A stretch of DNA of 64,000 nucleotides from Blattamonas nauphoetae (taxonomy: Eukaryota > Preaxostyla > Oxymonadida). The translations under genes and the position numbers were made by a program. Position 1 is the first letter of the stretch; the number at the start of each line of letters is the position of its first letter. The notes under the pieces are model-generated. The model worked only from the letters and a program-made list of their open reading frames with translations. It had not been told where the DNA came from and did no database searches. This document shows positions 12,081 to 22,450 of the stretch, one piece after another. The stretch is taken from positions 1-64,000 of the forward strand of contig JARBJD010000182.1 in NCBI GenBank assembly GCA_033064195.1, read 5' to 3'.

Positions 12081-12082
12081 TA

Positions 12083-13335
12083 TTAGTCGCACTCCTAAAG
12101 GTCATAAAATGAAGTGTTAAGAACAACTGCACCGACCTGTACGATCGGTGCCAATATTATTCGCTCCGGTCTGACTCCAATTTCTGAGGGATAAGTCTCT
12201 ATCCAGTCCATGTGAGGTTTGTTCGAGAATGTTTGCAAAACACTGTGGGTGTGATCTTGATGTTCAAGACAAATATCGCTCTTGGAGGTTCCAACACTGA
12301 TTTCTCCACATTTACTATGCTGTTCTTGACGAAACGGGAAACTTTATAGGCTCATTCTGCTCTCTCCTTGAATAAGTACAGAACTCTTCACAATCGTATG
12401 CCATACATCCCTCCCGATCAATTCCTTTTCTTCTGTCTGTTTCTGGTTTAGAATTGAGACCATCTCCGTATTATCTGGTTTCGTTATCAAATCAACTCGA
12501 AAACAACATCGCAGAAATTGACGTTCATGCTCAGATCTTCAGTGATTGTTCGTCACGTGTGTTGAATATGATTTTCATGGAGTTCAGACCTTCAACATTT
12601 GGACTCATTGCCGATACAATCTTTCCAGCTGGATTGGGATGAACAGTGTCACGATTTCACTCCAAGTCAAAGTTAAACACGAAGAGAACTCCCCCGACTC
12701 GCTTTTCAACTACTATGAGTTCTGCTGCTGTCAACCAAAGATGGAGATTGGTGGTATCATTGAACAAGTACTCTTTCTCTGAACGTCCTCCCAAACACAC
12801 TTCCACATTGAACTATTGAATCCCTCTCACCATATTCGGGGGTGTCATCTTCTGTTGGCCTTGTGATGGGAACGTCTTGTCTGTCTCGATCATATATGTC
12901 GCAAGTCATTGGATTCTCTTCCACCCAAGTGTAGAAGTCGAGAGGACCAACACCGCACATTAACACCACACTGTGAGAGTTATATGTTGTGTTCTCAGAC
13001 GTCAAGTTGAAAATACTATTGGAAGTGTTTGTTTTCGTCGTGATCACTTCATTTCGTTGAGAGGCGCACTAGATTAAGCTCAGAATCGTTATTTGAGAAA
13101 GGATGACTTGGAACAAAGTCATTCGAAATCAAACGAAGTCGTGACTTAAGATTTTTGAAAGGGTCCGACATCGTTGTCCACAATTTTGCGCGACTCGATA
13201 TTCGCATTCAACCTGAAGCCTGAATCAGGCAAATGAGTATGTTGATAACGATATCCACAAGAATTTGCTCATTATGTTGGGAAAAGAAGATGATGAAGTA
13301 ATTCGAGGAAATGTGGATGATTTGGTCAAGGTGAC
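12083..13335. other. Gene-poor stretch with a protein fragment
   Basis: There is no complete gene. A minus-strand open stretch at 12757-13047 reads GVGPLDFYTWVEENPMTCDI and ends in a stop. Its cysteine and Thr/Asn content resembles debris of a large surface protein, but no family is recognisable. The remainder has frequent stops in all frames. Confidence 0.4.
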
Positions 13336-13339
13336 TTGT

Positions 13340-14848
13340 TTATTCGAAGAGGAAGAAGTACTGGAGACCGCAGTGGCAGTAGTGCTTAGCAAGCATTCCT
13401 CCAGGGAAACGCTTGTCTTCTGAGCGCTTGGTGAGCATCTCTGTAACTTCCATGAGAGGCTTGTCTTCCACGCCAACTTTCTCGTTGTACTGGCGAAAGA
13501 AACGACCATCGTCCTTGTAGTATAAGATGCTGCTGTCTGTTGGAAGGATAACCTTCTTCAGACGGTTGACACTGAATGGAACTTAGTGGGTCCATTTTGG
13601 GTTCTTCAGATCTTCCTCAACCTCGTCGTTCAGTCTGTCTCCAGCAACGATCAATACACGGCCTGATTCTGTCACATAAACTTCACGGCTGAAGTGGCAC
13701 ATGGTGACGATCTTCTCTCCGGTAAAGAACTTGTCCTTGTCCATAGGTGAGAAGAGGAACGAAGCTTTCTGATCTACTGACTGGAATGTGCGGAGGAAGA
13801 CTGTTCCATCTTCCATCAGGAAGTTACGCATGCGGCGGTAGTAACGAACTGGCTTGAATGTGCCGAACACTCCGTATGGGCCTTCTTGCTGTGGAATGTT
13901 TCCACGGATGCAGTCGAGGTACTTGGGCTTGAACTTGGTGGAGTCGGTGATTTCAATCAGACCATCACCTTGCATGGGTCCCGCCTCTGGGCGAGAGAGG
14001 AAGTCAAGACGATAACCGGTGAGGAAGACAGCTCCGTTTTCGAGGATGTAGTATTGGCGGACATCCTCAAAGTAGAACGACCTGATGCGGGATGGGCCGA
14101 GTGAACTCTGGACAACACCGTTTTCGTCGTTGAATGGAGCGAAGGTGATGAATTCCTCGCTTTCTTGCCAAGTTCCAGACGAGTTCATTCCACGGAAATA
14201 CAATTTGCCCTTGTCGGTCTTGACGATGGTGAATGAGCCTTGGGTCTTGACACGAACGTATTTCTCCGTTTCTGGAGGAAGCTTGATGCTATCGCACCAA
14301 TCTTGAGTTAACTTGATTGTCTTGTCCTGATGACCCTTTGTAGGCATGGAGAGGGGCAACTTGTGGAGTTTGTTCTTTCCATCAATGTAGAGAATAGCAT
14401 AAGCAAAGTACGAGATGCTGCTGTCGATAAGGAGTGATTTGTGGATGATTCCCATCGAGAGGATACGCTGCGACTCAATGTCGGGGCATTCTTCTTGTTC
14501 AGTTATATCGAAGATGCTGCCGATTACATCCTCCTTGTGCATGACATAGGCCACTGGATCGGTCACGGTGTTGACATGTGGGGCTCCATTAAGGATGAAC
14601 GCCCTGGTTCCTGTAATGTCGCTTCCAGCTGTTTCTGTTGACCACAGGAATCGGGGATGTTCAGTGAGTTTGTACGTTTGTTTGCAGAGACCAACAAACT
14701 GAGCAGAGAGAAGAAAGATCTAATTTTCGTGGGAAAATCAAACGTTCTGAAGGTCACGAAGGGAGTGCATTTGGTGGATGACTTCCAAGAGAACATCTTG
14801 GCCAAGACCAAGGAGTCCGTCTTTAATATTGAAATCAGATGCTGACAT
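13340..14848 (-). pseudogene. F-box-like / RCC1-like repeat protein with one in-frame stop
   Basis: The N-terminus (MSASDFNIKDGLLGLGQDVL, then LLEVI...LRDLQNFVGLCK) looks like an F-box helix set, which would link a substrate to an SCF ubiquitin ligase. The rest, about 400 residues, is built of short beta repeats with recurrent GKLYFRGMN, VYVTESGRVLIV and ILYYKDDGRFF motifs, as in RCC1-type propellers. A 45-nt intron at 14699-14743 joins the two parts. The spliced length (488 codons) stays in one frame to a normal end at 13340, yet a TAA lies in frame at 13583-13585, inside the last repeats. It cannot be removed by any GT...AG intron I can find that keeps frame. This is a young pseudogene, a truncated but working protein, or a sequence error. 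It is typed as a pseudogene for the stop only. Confidence 0.6.
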
Positions 14849-14849
14849 T

Positions 14850-16318
14850 ATCGAAGAAGGTTGTTGAGAATGCGATCACAACCATTCTTTCTTTTTCAAA
14901 CCATCCAGAAGGGTGAAAAGTAGGTCAATAGACCCAACTGGAGTTTAAATTGGAAACTCAAGTTGGTCTGTTAAGCATATACAATAGGCATGGCTGACCG
15001 GCCAAAAGTGCCGGTCGGTGTTGCTCCAGAATACTTCTAAGGGTTGGATCTCCATCATCCTTTAAATTGTGAACTATGAAGAAGAAATCTACAAGATAGC
15101 TGATATTCGCATCCAGATTGGGAGCTCCGATCCCCATATCAGCTGTATTTTGAGAATTTCACACAAGATCACGTGAAGTGAGGAATTCACACTCAAACAC
15201 ACTGTATGGCCAATCTTATGAAGATTCGATTCACTGCCGTACTTATTACACCCTATCAACCACCTCTGATGCCGTTTCTGGCGTTATATTTCCTAATTAC
15301 GTTCAGTGTGGAAAAATGAGCCCTCTTTCGATTCTTCAACGCACTGGTCCAAACAATAGTCTAAATTGTGTACAACTGTCGAAAAACCATCGAATAGTCG
15401 TTCCACGTGCATTCCAGCAGTATTTTCATCTCAATGATCTCTCTTTGGATCACAAACGAGTCGGCTTCAAGAGCCATCGACCATTTCCTCAACCTAATCG
15501 GATTTGGAACCATTTACGGGGTATTTGTCATATGGAGAGTGAGTATGTTCAGAATCCGTGGATGCAAACCCAGATCCTTCAAAGTGACCAGAAAACAACA
15601 GACCAACAATGTGGATGAGACAGAATGCCTTCACTTCGACAAAATCGAAAATGGTGTTCAGAACGTTTTTGATGTGCATCATCCTTTAACGAACGTGAGC
15701 TGCATGGTGTCGAAGTGAAGAAGAACGCACTCAACACAAAACTCATGGTCGATGTGCTATATTACTCGTTCTAACGCTACAAAGGCATTGGTGCGCACAA
15801 AAGGCCGATGAAAAGGAAACAAACTTCCCTCCGAACTCGACACCATCACTCCTTCAACTGTGAAAGAATGGTTGAGCGTCAGTGTAAATCGCGAATCCGG
15901 AACGAGATTCTCACCAGAAATGAAAATCCACATTCGAGTCTTCTGACCATTCGTGTCCACTGACGCTGATAGAATCCGAGGCTGGGTGGGAGAGGAGAAA
16001 GGAGTTTTGAATGTGGGTGTTCCTTCAACAAATCCAGTGTCATTCCCATTTGTGATCGACTAGATCGTGTACGTGTACCCAAATCGAAGAAGGACAAACT
16101 GGAAAAAGCAGAAAGGACTCCCAAATTGGAGAAAGACTGAAAGGAGGTAGATCACTGTATTTCCCTTCTTTCAATCTGATTCTAGGGTCATTTCTCACTT
16201 GGGAATAATAAAATTGATGCATTTAAAGACGTGAAGTGGGAATGGACCGAGAAGACCGTAACTCTGACTGATGGGCTTGATCGAGTGGGATTGGATATAG
16301 ATGGATCGACGGATTGGA
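14850..16318. other. Gene debris between F-box gene and vWA fragment
   Basis: At about 15775-16070 the minus strand is open and reads an Ig-like beta unit (MWIFISGENLVPDSRFTLTL, then NHSFTVEGVMVSSSEGS), ending in a stop. It looks like one repeat of a large repeat-domain surface protein. On the plus strand, a likely intron ending GATTCTAG at about 16184 leads to an orphan exon with KTVTLTDGLDRVGLDIDGS, unconnected to the next gene. A plus-strand open stretch at 15178-15618 has no recognisable content. A 7-bp perfect hairpin, GACCGGC-loop-GCCGGTC, lies near 14997. I treat the region as a mosaic of decayed pieces. Confidence 0.45.
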
Positions 16319-17372
16319 TATAGTCAACCCCGAGGGAGACACCAGTATTGAAGGTGTGATTGCAATTGCCTCTCGCTACCGCAGTGAGGGCATCACAGAA
16401 TCGTCGATTGGTCTTGGTCGTGATTTCAACGAACACATGATGAAAGGAATCGCAGAGCATGGCGGAGGGCAATATTTCTATGTCGATAAGGCGGAAATTT
16501 TGCCAGGGATTTTTGCATCTGAGCTCAATCTCGCCCAGAACACTGTGACATTCAACACGACAGTGTGGATGGAGTTCAATTCGTGTGTGACACAGGTGAA
16601 GATTCCCGGATACACAACAACCGAAACGACCATTGCAGGAGCTGTTATGCCGATTCCAATCCCTGGGATGGGGAACAAGAAGAAAATCGACATCAAAATG
16701 GGAGACTTTGGCTCTGAAGAAAAACGAAACATTTATGTTGATCTCCTCATCAACACCAACTCTCCGAATGATTCCTTCCTGATTGGAACCATCCACGCAA
16801 GCTACTCGCCTTCATCAAACGCTCCTGTTGAAGAACACATCGCAACCATCGATGTCATTGTCACTGGAGATCAAGCCCGTGTGCTGTCTGAAAACGAAAA
16901 CACAGCCAATTCGCGTGCCATTCAAGCAGTGCAGAAAGCGAAGATTGATGCTGACGCTGACGAAGCACGGAAACAAGCACTGATTGAATTGGAACGAGGA
17001 AGGAGAGAGGAAGCAGAAAGGTTGATGAATGAACAATCAAGAATCAGAACTAGTTTCAGAGTCCAGTCGAAGGCAGTGAGTATGACACGACAGATACACA
17101 GACAACAGCAGCGATTGGCAACACCGATGGTTGCAAGACCTGATCTGGACGCTGAAAGCGAAAGTTCAGATGAGGACATGTTTGTGGCTCAAGCAGAAAT
17201 GGATCGGAACGATCAGTTTGATCGTCAAATCGTCAGCCACTGTGGACACGCTTCGACTGATCGAAGTGCACAGCGAAATATGGCTCTCGCTCAACAACAC
17301 TTCCAGATTCAGAACGCGCAAGGATTCTCCTCTTATCAGGCACAGCAACAACCGAACATGTCTTATTTTTAA
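16319..17372 (+). pseudogene. N-terminally truncated vWA-domain protein
   Basis: The open stretch (about 352 codons) begins in the middle of a von Willebrand factor A domain. The motifs GVIAIASRYRSEGI, SSIGLGRDFNEHMMKGIAEH and GGGQYFYVDKAEILPGIFAS are the last helices and strands of that fold. The first half, with the metal-binding DxSxS motif, is absent upstream, where the sequence belongs to something else. After the vWA part come a beta region (NTVTFNTTVWMEFNSCVTQV) and a helical Glu/Arg-rich and Gln-rich tail ending QQQPNMSYF. The first codon of the frame is not an ATG. vWA proteins of this layout mediate protein contacts. I infer a 5' deletion or rearrangement. Promoter-less transcription from the adjoining orphan exon is possible but unsupported. 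Confidence 0.6.
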
Positions 17373-17554
17373 TTTGAAAGATTTGGACTTCTCATTTCAT
17401 TTAACTCGTGCTTTGAAACAAAGTCGTGGTACTGGAGGTGTCAAAATTCATAAATGAAGTTGAAAGTTGTGTCGCATGAGAATCTGCTGAGACCAGGAAT
17501 TACATCTTATGGTCGGGGCAGAAGCGGAATTTCATTGAAGATCTGCAGTACATC

Positions 17555-18101
17555 ATGGTCTGTGAATATGAACTTATTTTACTTCCTGATTTTTTTCTGA
17601 ATTATATCATCAATCACTATTGTCCTATTTTTTTCTTGACGCACAGGCACCAAAAGCTGACGAAACAAAACCAAAGAAACAAGTGAAATCACGTTCACTC
17701 CGCGCTGGACTCCAGTTCCCAGTCGGTCGTATCCACCGTTTCCTGAAGGATTCCGTGAGCCACCGAGGCCGTGTCGGAGCCACCGCCGCTGTCTACTCGG
17801 CAGCTATCCTCGTTTGACATCTTTTTTTTATCAATTTTTTTTTCTCACAACAATTTTTCTATCCTTCATATCTATTCAATTCATTTTTGTCATGTAGGAA
17901 TATCTCACTGCCGAGGTTCTCGAGCTCGCTGGAAATGCTTCCAAGGGTTTGAAGGTGAAGAGAATCACCCCTCGCCATCTCCTTCTCGCCATTCGTGGAG
18001 ACGAAGAACTTGACCAACTCATCAAGGCAACCATTGCTGGTGGTGGTGTGATGCCCCACATTCACAAGGCTCTCGTCAATGAGAAGCCACTGAAGCGTTA
18101 G
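17555..18101 (+). CDS. H2AZ: Histone H2A.Z variant
   Basis: Replaces H2A in nucleosomes near promoters. The core reads [54 protein letters not shown] and [20 protein letters not shown]. The last stretch is the H2A.Z-type acidic patch and docking region, not canonical H2A. There are three exons: the first (17555-17557) is nothing but the ATG, then intron 17558-17646 (89 nt), exon 17647-17811, intron 17812-17897 (86 nt) and exon 17898-18101. The spliced product is 123 residues. The short Lys-poor tail [17 protein letters not shown] matches known H2A.Z size, and a longer N-terminus is not needed. The coding sequence is GC-richer and more codon-biased than its neighbours, as expected for a highly expressed gene. 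Confidence 0.95.
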
Positions 18102-18440
18102 CTCTTTTTCTCTTTTTTCATCTCAAACTTCTCTTCTCACCTTCCATATTTCTTATAGCCAATGACCCCACGCAATCACAGTAATCAATCGACATTCCTC
18201 ATCGATTCTTCCTTTCAGGACACTGTTGAACTCGTTTCTTTCGAAACGGTTCCCAATCAATTCACATTTTAAAAAAACAATTGTTTTGGGAAAATTTCAA
18301 TCTTACAATCAACGAAATATCTCATAAGTTGCTCATTTCCCCTCTTTCGAATTCCATGTGTCTGTCTGAAAGAAAGGACGAGTCAGAAGAAGGAAGAAGA
18401 AAAACCGGGCCCGATACCAAAAATGAGATGCATAAGTATC
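18102..18440. other. Spacer between convergent H2A.Z and nucleotidyltransferase genes
   Basis: No gene seen. The first 100 bases are T/C-rich, in keeping with a 3' end region. No histone stem-loop was noticed. Confidence 0.5.
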
Positions 18441-19760
18441 TCAAGTTTTTGGTGAAATGAGCTCTGGAAAGGGGGCTTGAGCTTCAATCAGTTTGATTGT
18501 ATCTCGGATTGGATACATGATTTGCCGCGACGCCTGCACAGAGCCCGCAATGTTCCGAACGTTGTAGAATGGATCCAGAATTAGAATTCGTGGTGCGCGT
18601 TTGTACGCCTTCATCAGATGTCGAATTGACTCAGCCTCAACAAGTCCTCCGTGCTGCACTGACAAGGCCATCTCATTTTTATAATGGTTCCCCATGAAAT
18701 CTACAAACCCAACAAAAAGCGATCCGACGGATTGAGTGTTTTGAGGGCGAGGATTTGCAGTTTGGAGAGGGTCATGAGGATTTGGTAGAAGACCAGGCCG
18801 AAGTTCCTTCCATGGACCTTCGTCTGTGCTGAAACAAGGGTGACAATCTGTCAATTCCACGTCCACAAGGCATTTGCGGTCAGAGGAAGCGATATAAGAA
18901 GGTGATTGAATGTTTGGGATGACAGGAGGATTGCACATCTGCAGGAAACACAAACACGCCAAATTCCATGTGTAGCTGCTCAGTCCTGAACTCGTCGCTT
19001 GCGCAATCTTTTGGGACTTGGCCCACTTCTTCACCAGAAGAAGGAAAGGGCGGACACGGTCGTCAAACGCACAATACGTCCGAACAAGATCACAACTTAA
19101 AATACTGTGTCTATTCCCAATCACAACATCGAAATGCGTGGGTGATTCTGATTGAATTCGTTTTTCATCCTCTTCATCCCAAATTTGAAGAGTTGTCGTG
19201 CATTTCAAGAGTGGAATGCGTTCGGAGGGAATGAGATGGGATAATTGAAAAGGTCCACCCTTCTTCATTTCTTTCTTTATATCTGCCAGAACATCAACAT
19301 CTTGTCTTGTTCGGTCAGAGAGTTGAATTGAGAAATCGAGATCTGATTCTGATGTCATCAGTGTAGAACGAGCCGACCCAAAAAGGCCCACATCTGACAC
19401 TTCTGGCACGCATCCTTTCACAAAGGTTTCAAACATACTGCGTATCTTTTCAATCTTGGTGTAATTTGCGTTGTTGAATACAAACTCCGGCTGATGTATC
19501 AATGTTTCAACTTCCGCCTCATACCTATCAGGGCATACGAGTCTAAGAGCGGGCATATTCATGTGCTTGATTGTCTGGAGTGACTGCTCTTGTTCCATCT
19601 CAGTTGAAGTGGTCGACTGGTGAATAGGATTTGATTGATGTGAACTTTGAGGAGAAGATATTTGAGGAGAATGAGAAGTACGATTATCTGGTAAGTCTTG
19701 AGTGTGAGATGCAATGAGGCTTTGCATCAAAAAAGGATTTTTTGTGGTTCGAGCCCACAT
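18441..19760 (-). CDS. Non-canonical poly(A)/poly(U) polymerase (TRF4/Cid1/TUTase-like)
   Basis: This family adds untemplated A or U to RNA 3' ends for decay or processing. The nucleotidyltransferase signature is clear: VGLFGSARSTLMTSESDLDF (GS helix and DxD), and a third acidic strand in HFDVVIGNRH. The PAP-associated domain follows with SSYTWNLACLCFLQM and GSLFVGFVDFMGNHY. Near the end ILDPFYNVRNIAGSV matches the family's DP..(N)vg.nV motif. A Ser/Gln-rich leader of about 60 residues precedes the domain. There is a single exon, 439 residues from the ATG at 19760. Codons upstream remain open to 19787 but lack an ATG. The start codon is the very first triplet outside a 518-bp inverted-repeat arm. 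The next ATG, 10 codons on, is a plausible alternative start. Confidence 0.85.
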   Translation of the reverse strand: MWARTTKNPFLMQSLIASHTQDLPDNRTSHSPQISSPQSSHQSNPIHQSTTSTEMEQEQSLQTIKHMNMPALRLVCPDRYEAEVETLIHQPEFVFNNANYTKIEKIRSMFETFVKGCVPEVSDVGLFGSARSTLMTSESDLDFSIQLSDRTRQDVDVLADIKKEMKKGGPFQLSHLIPSERIPLLKCTTTLQIWDEEDEKRIQSESPTHFDVVIGNRHSILSCDLVRTYCAFDDRVRPFLLLVKKWAKSQKIAQATSSGLSSYTWNLACLCFLQMCNPPVIPNIQSPSYIASSDRKCLVDVELTDCHPCFSTDEGPWKELRPGLLPNPHDPLQTANPRPQNTQSVGSLFVGFVDFMGNHYKNEMALSVQHGGLVEAESIRHLMKAYKRAPRILILDPFYNVRNIAGSVQASRQIMYPIRDTIKLIEAQAPFPELISPKT

Positions 19761-20278
19761 GTGGCCCAAAAAGTCAGACCCTGACAAAAACTCAGACTTT
19801 TTTTTGAGAAAAATTGATCCAAAAATATCACCCCTTTAAAACAGAATTTAGTGACCTCACAAAGCTGGGAAGATGCATAAAACCAAAGTCGGTCTGCAAA
19901 CCCAGAATTGTGAATTTTCGAACTTTCTCCATTTCACGGTTTCTTCTTGAACTCCTCCTTTTCTCAAAAGATTAATGAAAACTAATCTCAGAGTGTGTTA
20001 AATAGTTGACACTTATTATGTCATGATTTGTGTGTCAGTGAAAGAAAGGATCCTTGAGATCATCGACTGCTATGTGGACAAGGGAGGTGAGAACAATGTC
20101 AAGACAATGGTGCTGGTTCTGTTGGAGGTGGAGTAATATGAAAGGGCTGTCGAACACGTGCTTGTGTCCCAGGTACGAACGGAAGTGTTGATGAGACACT
20201 TGTCGATCGAGTGGATGCGACTATTCCTATGTCATGATTAATTTTTCTCTTTGAATGATACTATTCTCATCGATCTGC
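19761..20278 (+). repeat. Inverted repeat, left arm (518 bp)
   Basis: Matches 20877-21394 in reverse complement over its whole length with no length difference. The only mismatch I found is one base near the inner edge (CATCGATCTGC versus CATCAATCTGC). It starts GTGGCCCAAAAAGTCAG directly at the start codon of the nucleotidyltransferase gene, so it includes that gene's whole proximal promoter. It contains no open frame of note. Confidence 0.97.
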
Positions 20279-20876
20279 AACTGTGAGCGTTTTCTCTGAA
20301 TTATCTATGTTCACTTTGTGTTGCCAATCTCATAGAGCTGTTCGTTGAACTCCGCATGACAATGTCATATCTCCACAACTCGAGATGTCACTGGGCGCAG
20401 TCTTCACGAATACAGATGATTTGTTAGACACTGCATTGTGATGTCGGTTTTAAGCCTTTTCATCTTTTGTGTCTCTCCACCAATTTCCGTTTTCTTCATC
20501 GGTGTGACAAAAGTGGAAGGCTTCATCGCTATTAACAAACTCCAATCTTCACGAATCGACGATCACGTTGCATACTCCGCCTATCTCGCATTCAGACCAT
20601 TTATTTCTGGAATCAGTCGATGATGCGAGAGAATTCAACCAATGATCAATGAACTTGAAACATCAAAGGTGAAACTCGGCTTTTGAAAACCTTCGGTGAA
20701 TCTTGAAATTTTCAGTCAAAGATAGCGCTCTCGAAGATAGTCGCTGCGAAGAACACCGCGTGTTCTCTACTTCTGGTTGTTGAGATACTGGAAAATCAGT
20801 TTTTCTCAGAGCTGAAACATTCCAGCCAGTAAGACAGACCTTATCGAGACAGAATGAACGCAACTCACCCAGAATA
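20279..20876. other. Spacer (loop) of the 518-bp inverted repeat
   Basis: 598 bp between the two arms. The longest open stretches are about 60 codons and show no family resemblance. If the region were transcribed across, this would be the loop of a very long hairpin. Confidence 0.8.
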
Positions 20877-21394
20877 GCAGATTGATGAGAATAGTATCAT
20901 TCAAAGAGAAAAATTAATCATGACATAGGAATAGTCGCATCCACTCGATCGACAAGTGTCTCATCAACACTTCCGTTCGTACCTGGGACACAAGCACGTG
21001 TTCGACAGCCCTTTCATATTACTCCACCTCCAACAGAACCAGCACCATTGTCTTGACATTGTTCTCACCTCCCTTGTCCACATAGCAGTCGATGATCTCA
21101 AGGATCCTTTCTTTCACTGACACACAAATCATGACATAATAAGTGTCAACTATTTAACACACTCTGAGATTAGTTTTCATTAATCTTTTGAGAAAAGGAG
21201 GAGTTCAAGAAGAAACCGTGAAATGGAGAAAGTTCGAAAATTCACAATTCTGGGTTTGCAGACCGACTTTGGTTTTATGCATCTTCCCAGCTTTGTGAGG
21301 TCACTAAATTCTGTTTTAAAGGGGTGATATTTTTGGATCAATTTTTCTCAAAAAAAAGTCTGAGTTTTTGTCAGGGTCTGACTTTTTGGGCCAC
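20877..21394 (-). repeat. Inverted repeat, right arm (518 bp)
   Basis: Reverse-complement partner of 19761-20278. It ends CTTTTTGGGCCAC, after which the sequence departs from the left flank. Two bases later a transposon is inserted, so the right arm now borders that element and has no gene next to it. Confidence 0.97.
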
Positions 21395-21396
21395 TT

Positions 21397-22367
21397 CAGG
21401 GTTGTCGGAATGACTTAGTAGTAAGGAATTTGACTTACTTTTCGCTTTTTTCTCGTGACTTAAGACTAAGTCGTTTTTCTTCGAAAGTAAGTAATTTCAC
21501 TTTTTTTCCACTTTTTGTGGTCTTGATCAAAGGGTATACAATAACCGTTCGTCGACAGAATCTCAAATCGTGCACAAAAGTATTGCTCTCCGATAAGAAT
21601 TAAATATCTTATGAGTAAACATCTTTAAGGTCCAAGAGAGGTTATTTGTGGAATAGAGAAAAAGTCTGTGTGGGTCAGATCTTGATTGAATGAAAAGAAT
21701 CTTTCATTGTACGTTCAATCACATAATCCTCTACATTCAATTTGCTGTTTCTGACAGAGCGGGAGTACAGACTTGACAAAAATGCAATCTCTAGACACAA
21801 ACATGAAACTCTCCCATTCTTCCTGGTTAGACTCGAAGACTGTTCCACCGACTTGCTTTTGTCACAGTAGTGAGTTCAGCAACTATTATTCAAAGATTTC
21901 GATCGATGATCACCTTGTACGACATCACTTCCAGAATCACTTCGAAACAGACCAGACCACGACTGACAAGTGGTTTTTCTTCGAGTATCGTCATTCTGGT
22001 CGGGAGATGCGGAGTTTTCATCGACAGAGATTGCATAATTTCGTTCTTCTCGCCCGTTATTTCCTGTTTTCTGTATGTTTTATGTTCGACAGATTATTTC
22101 TTTCCCTTCTTCCCTTTCTTCAGTTTCACTTCAACCCTGCTCTTTGCTTTATCTGCTTCCTCTTCACCATCGCCCAGGAGCACAATCCAACATGAGAAGT
22201 GTCGGTTTTCTTCACGTTCGTCTCATTTCATCGAAAAAAAACACAATATTTTGCTCAAAAATGATCTTACATATGTAATAACTTAGTAGTAAGTCGTTTT
22301 TCCTTACTTCTTACTACTAAGTCATTTTTCCACGACTTAAGTCAACTCAGAGGGCCCGACAACCCTG
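21397..22367. mobile_element. Non-autonomous DNA transposon (MITE-like), CAGGG termini
   Basis: The ends are CAGGGTTGTCGG at 21397 and CCGACAACCCTG at 22367, a 12-bp terminal inverted repeat, flanked by CCACTT on both sides (21391-21396 and 22368-22373). Just inside lie palindromic subterminal motifs built from ACTTAGTAGTAAG and CTTACTACTAAGT, and ACTTAAG words. The 971-bp interior has only short open stretches and no transposase motif. CAGGG ends recall hAT elements, but those make 8-bp duplications, so the superfamily is left open. Confidence 0.85.
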
Positions 22368-22450
22368 CCACTTACAGAATAATTATTTGTGCTTGTGATT
22401 GTTCCAATTTTTTCTATATCAAAACAAGATAACTAAGTGAAGTGGACTGT

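Noticed and set aside
19740-19760. GTGGTTCGAGCCCAC resembling a tRNA T-arm
   Set aside because: It lies inside the coding sequence of the nucleotidyltransferase and has no matching D-arm, anticodon arm or acceptor stem nearby.
20041-20160. Tandem or palindromic promoter motif inside the 518-bp arm
   Set aside because: No short repeated motif was found beyond what the arm duplication itself explains.
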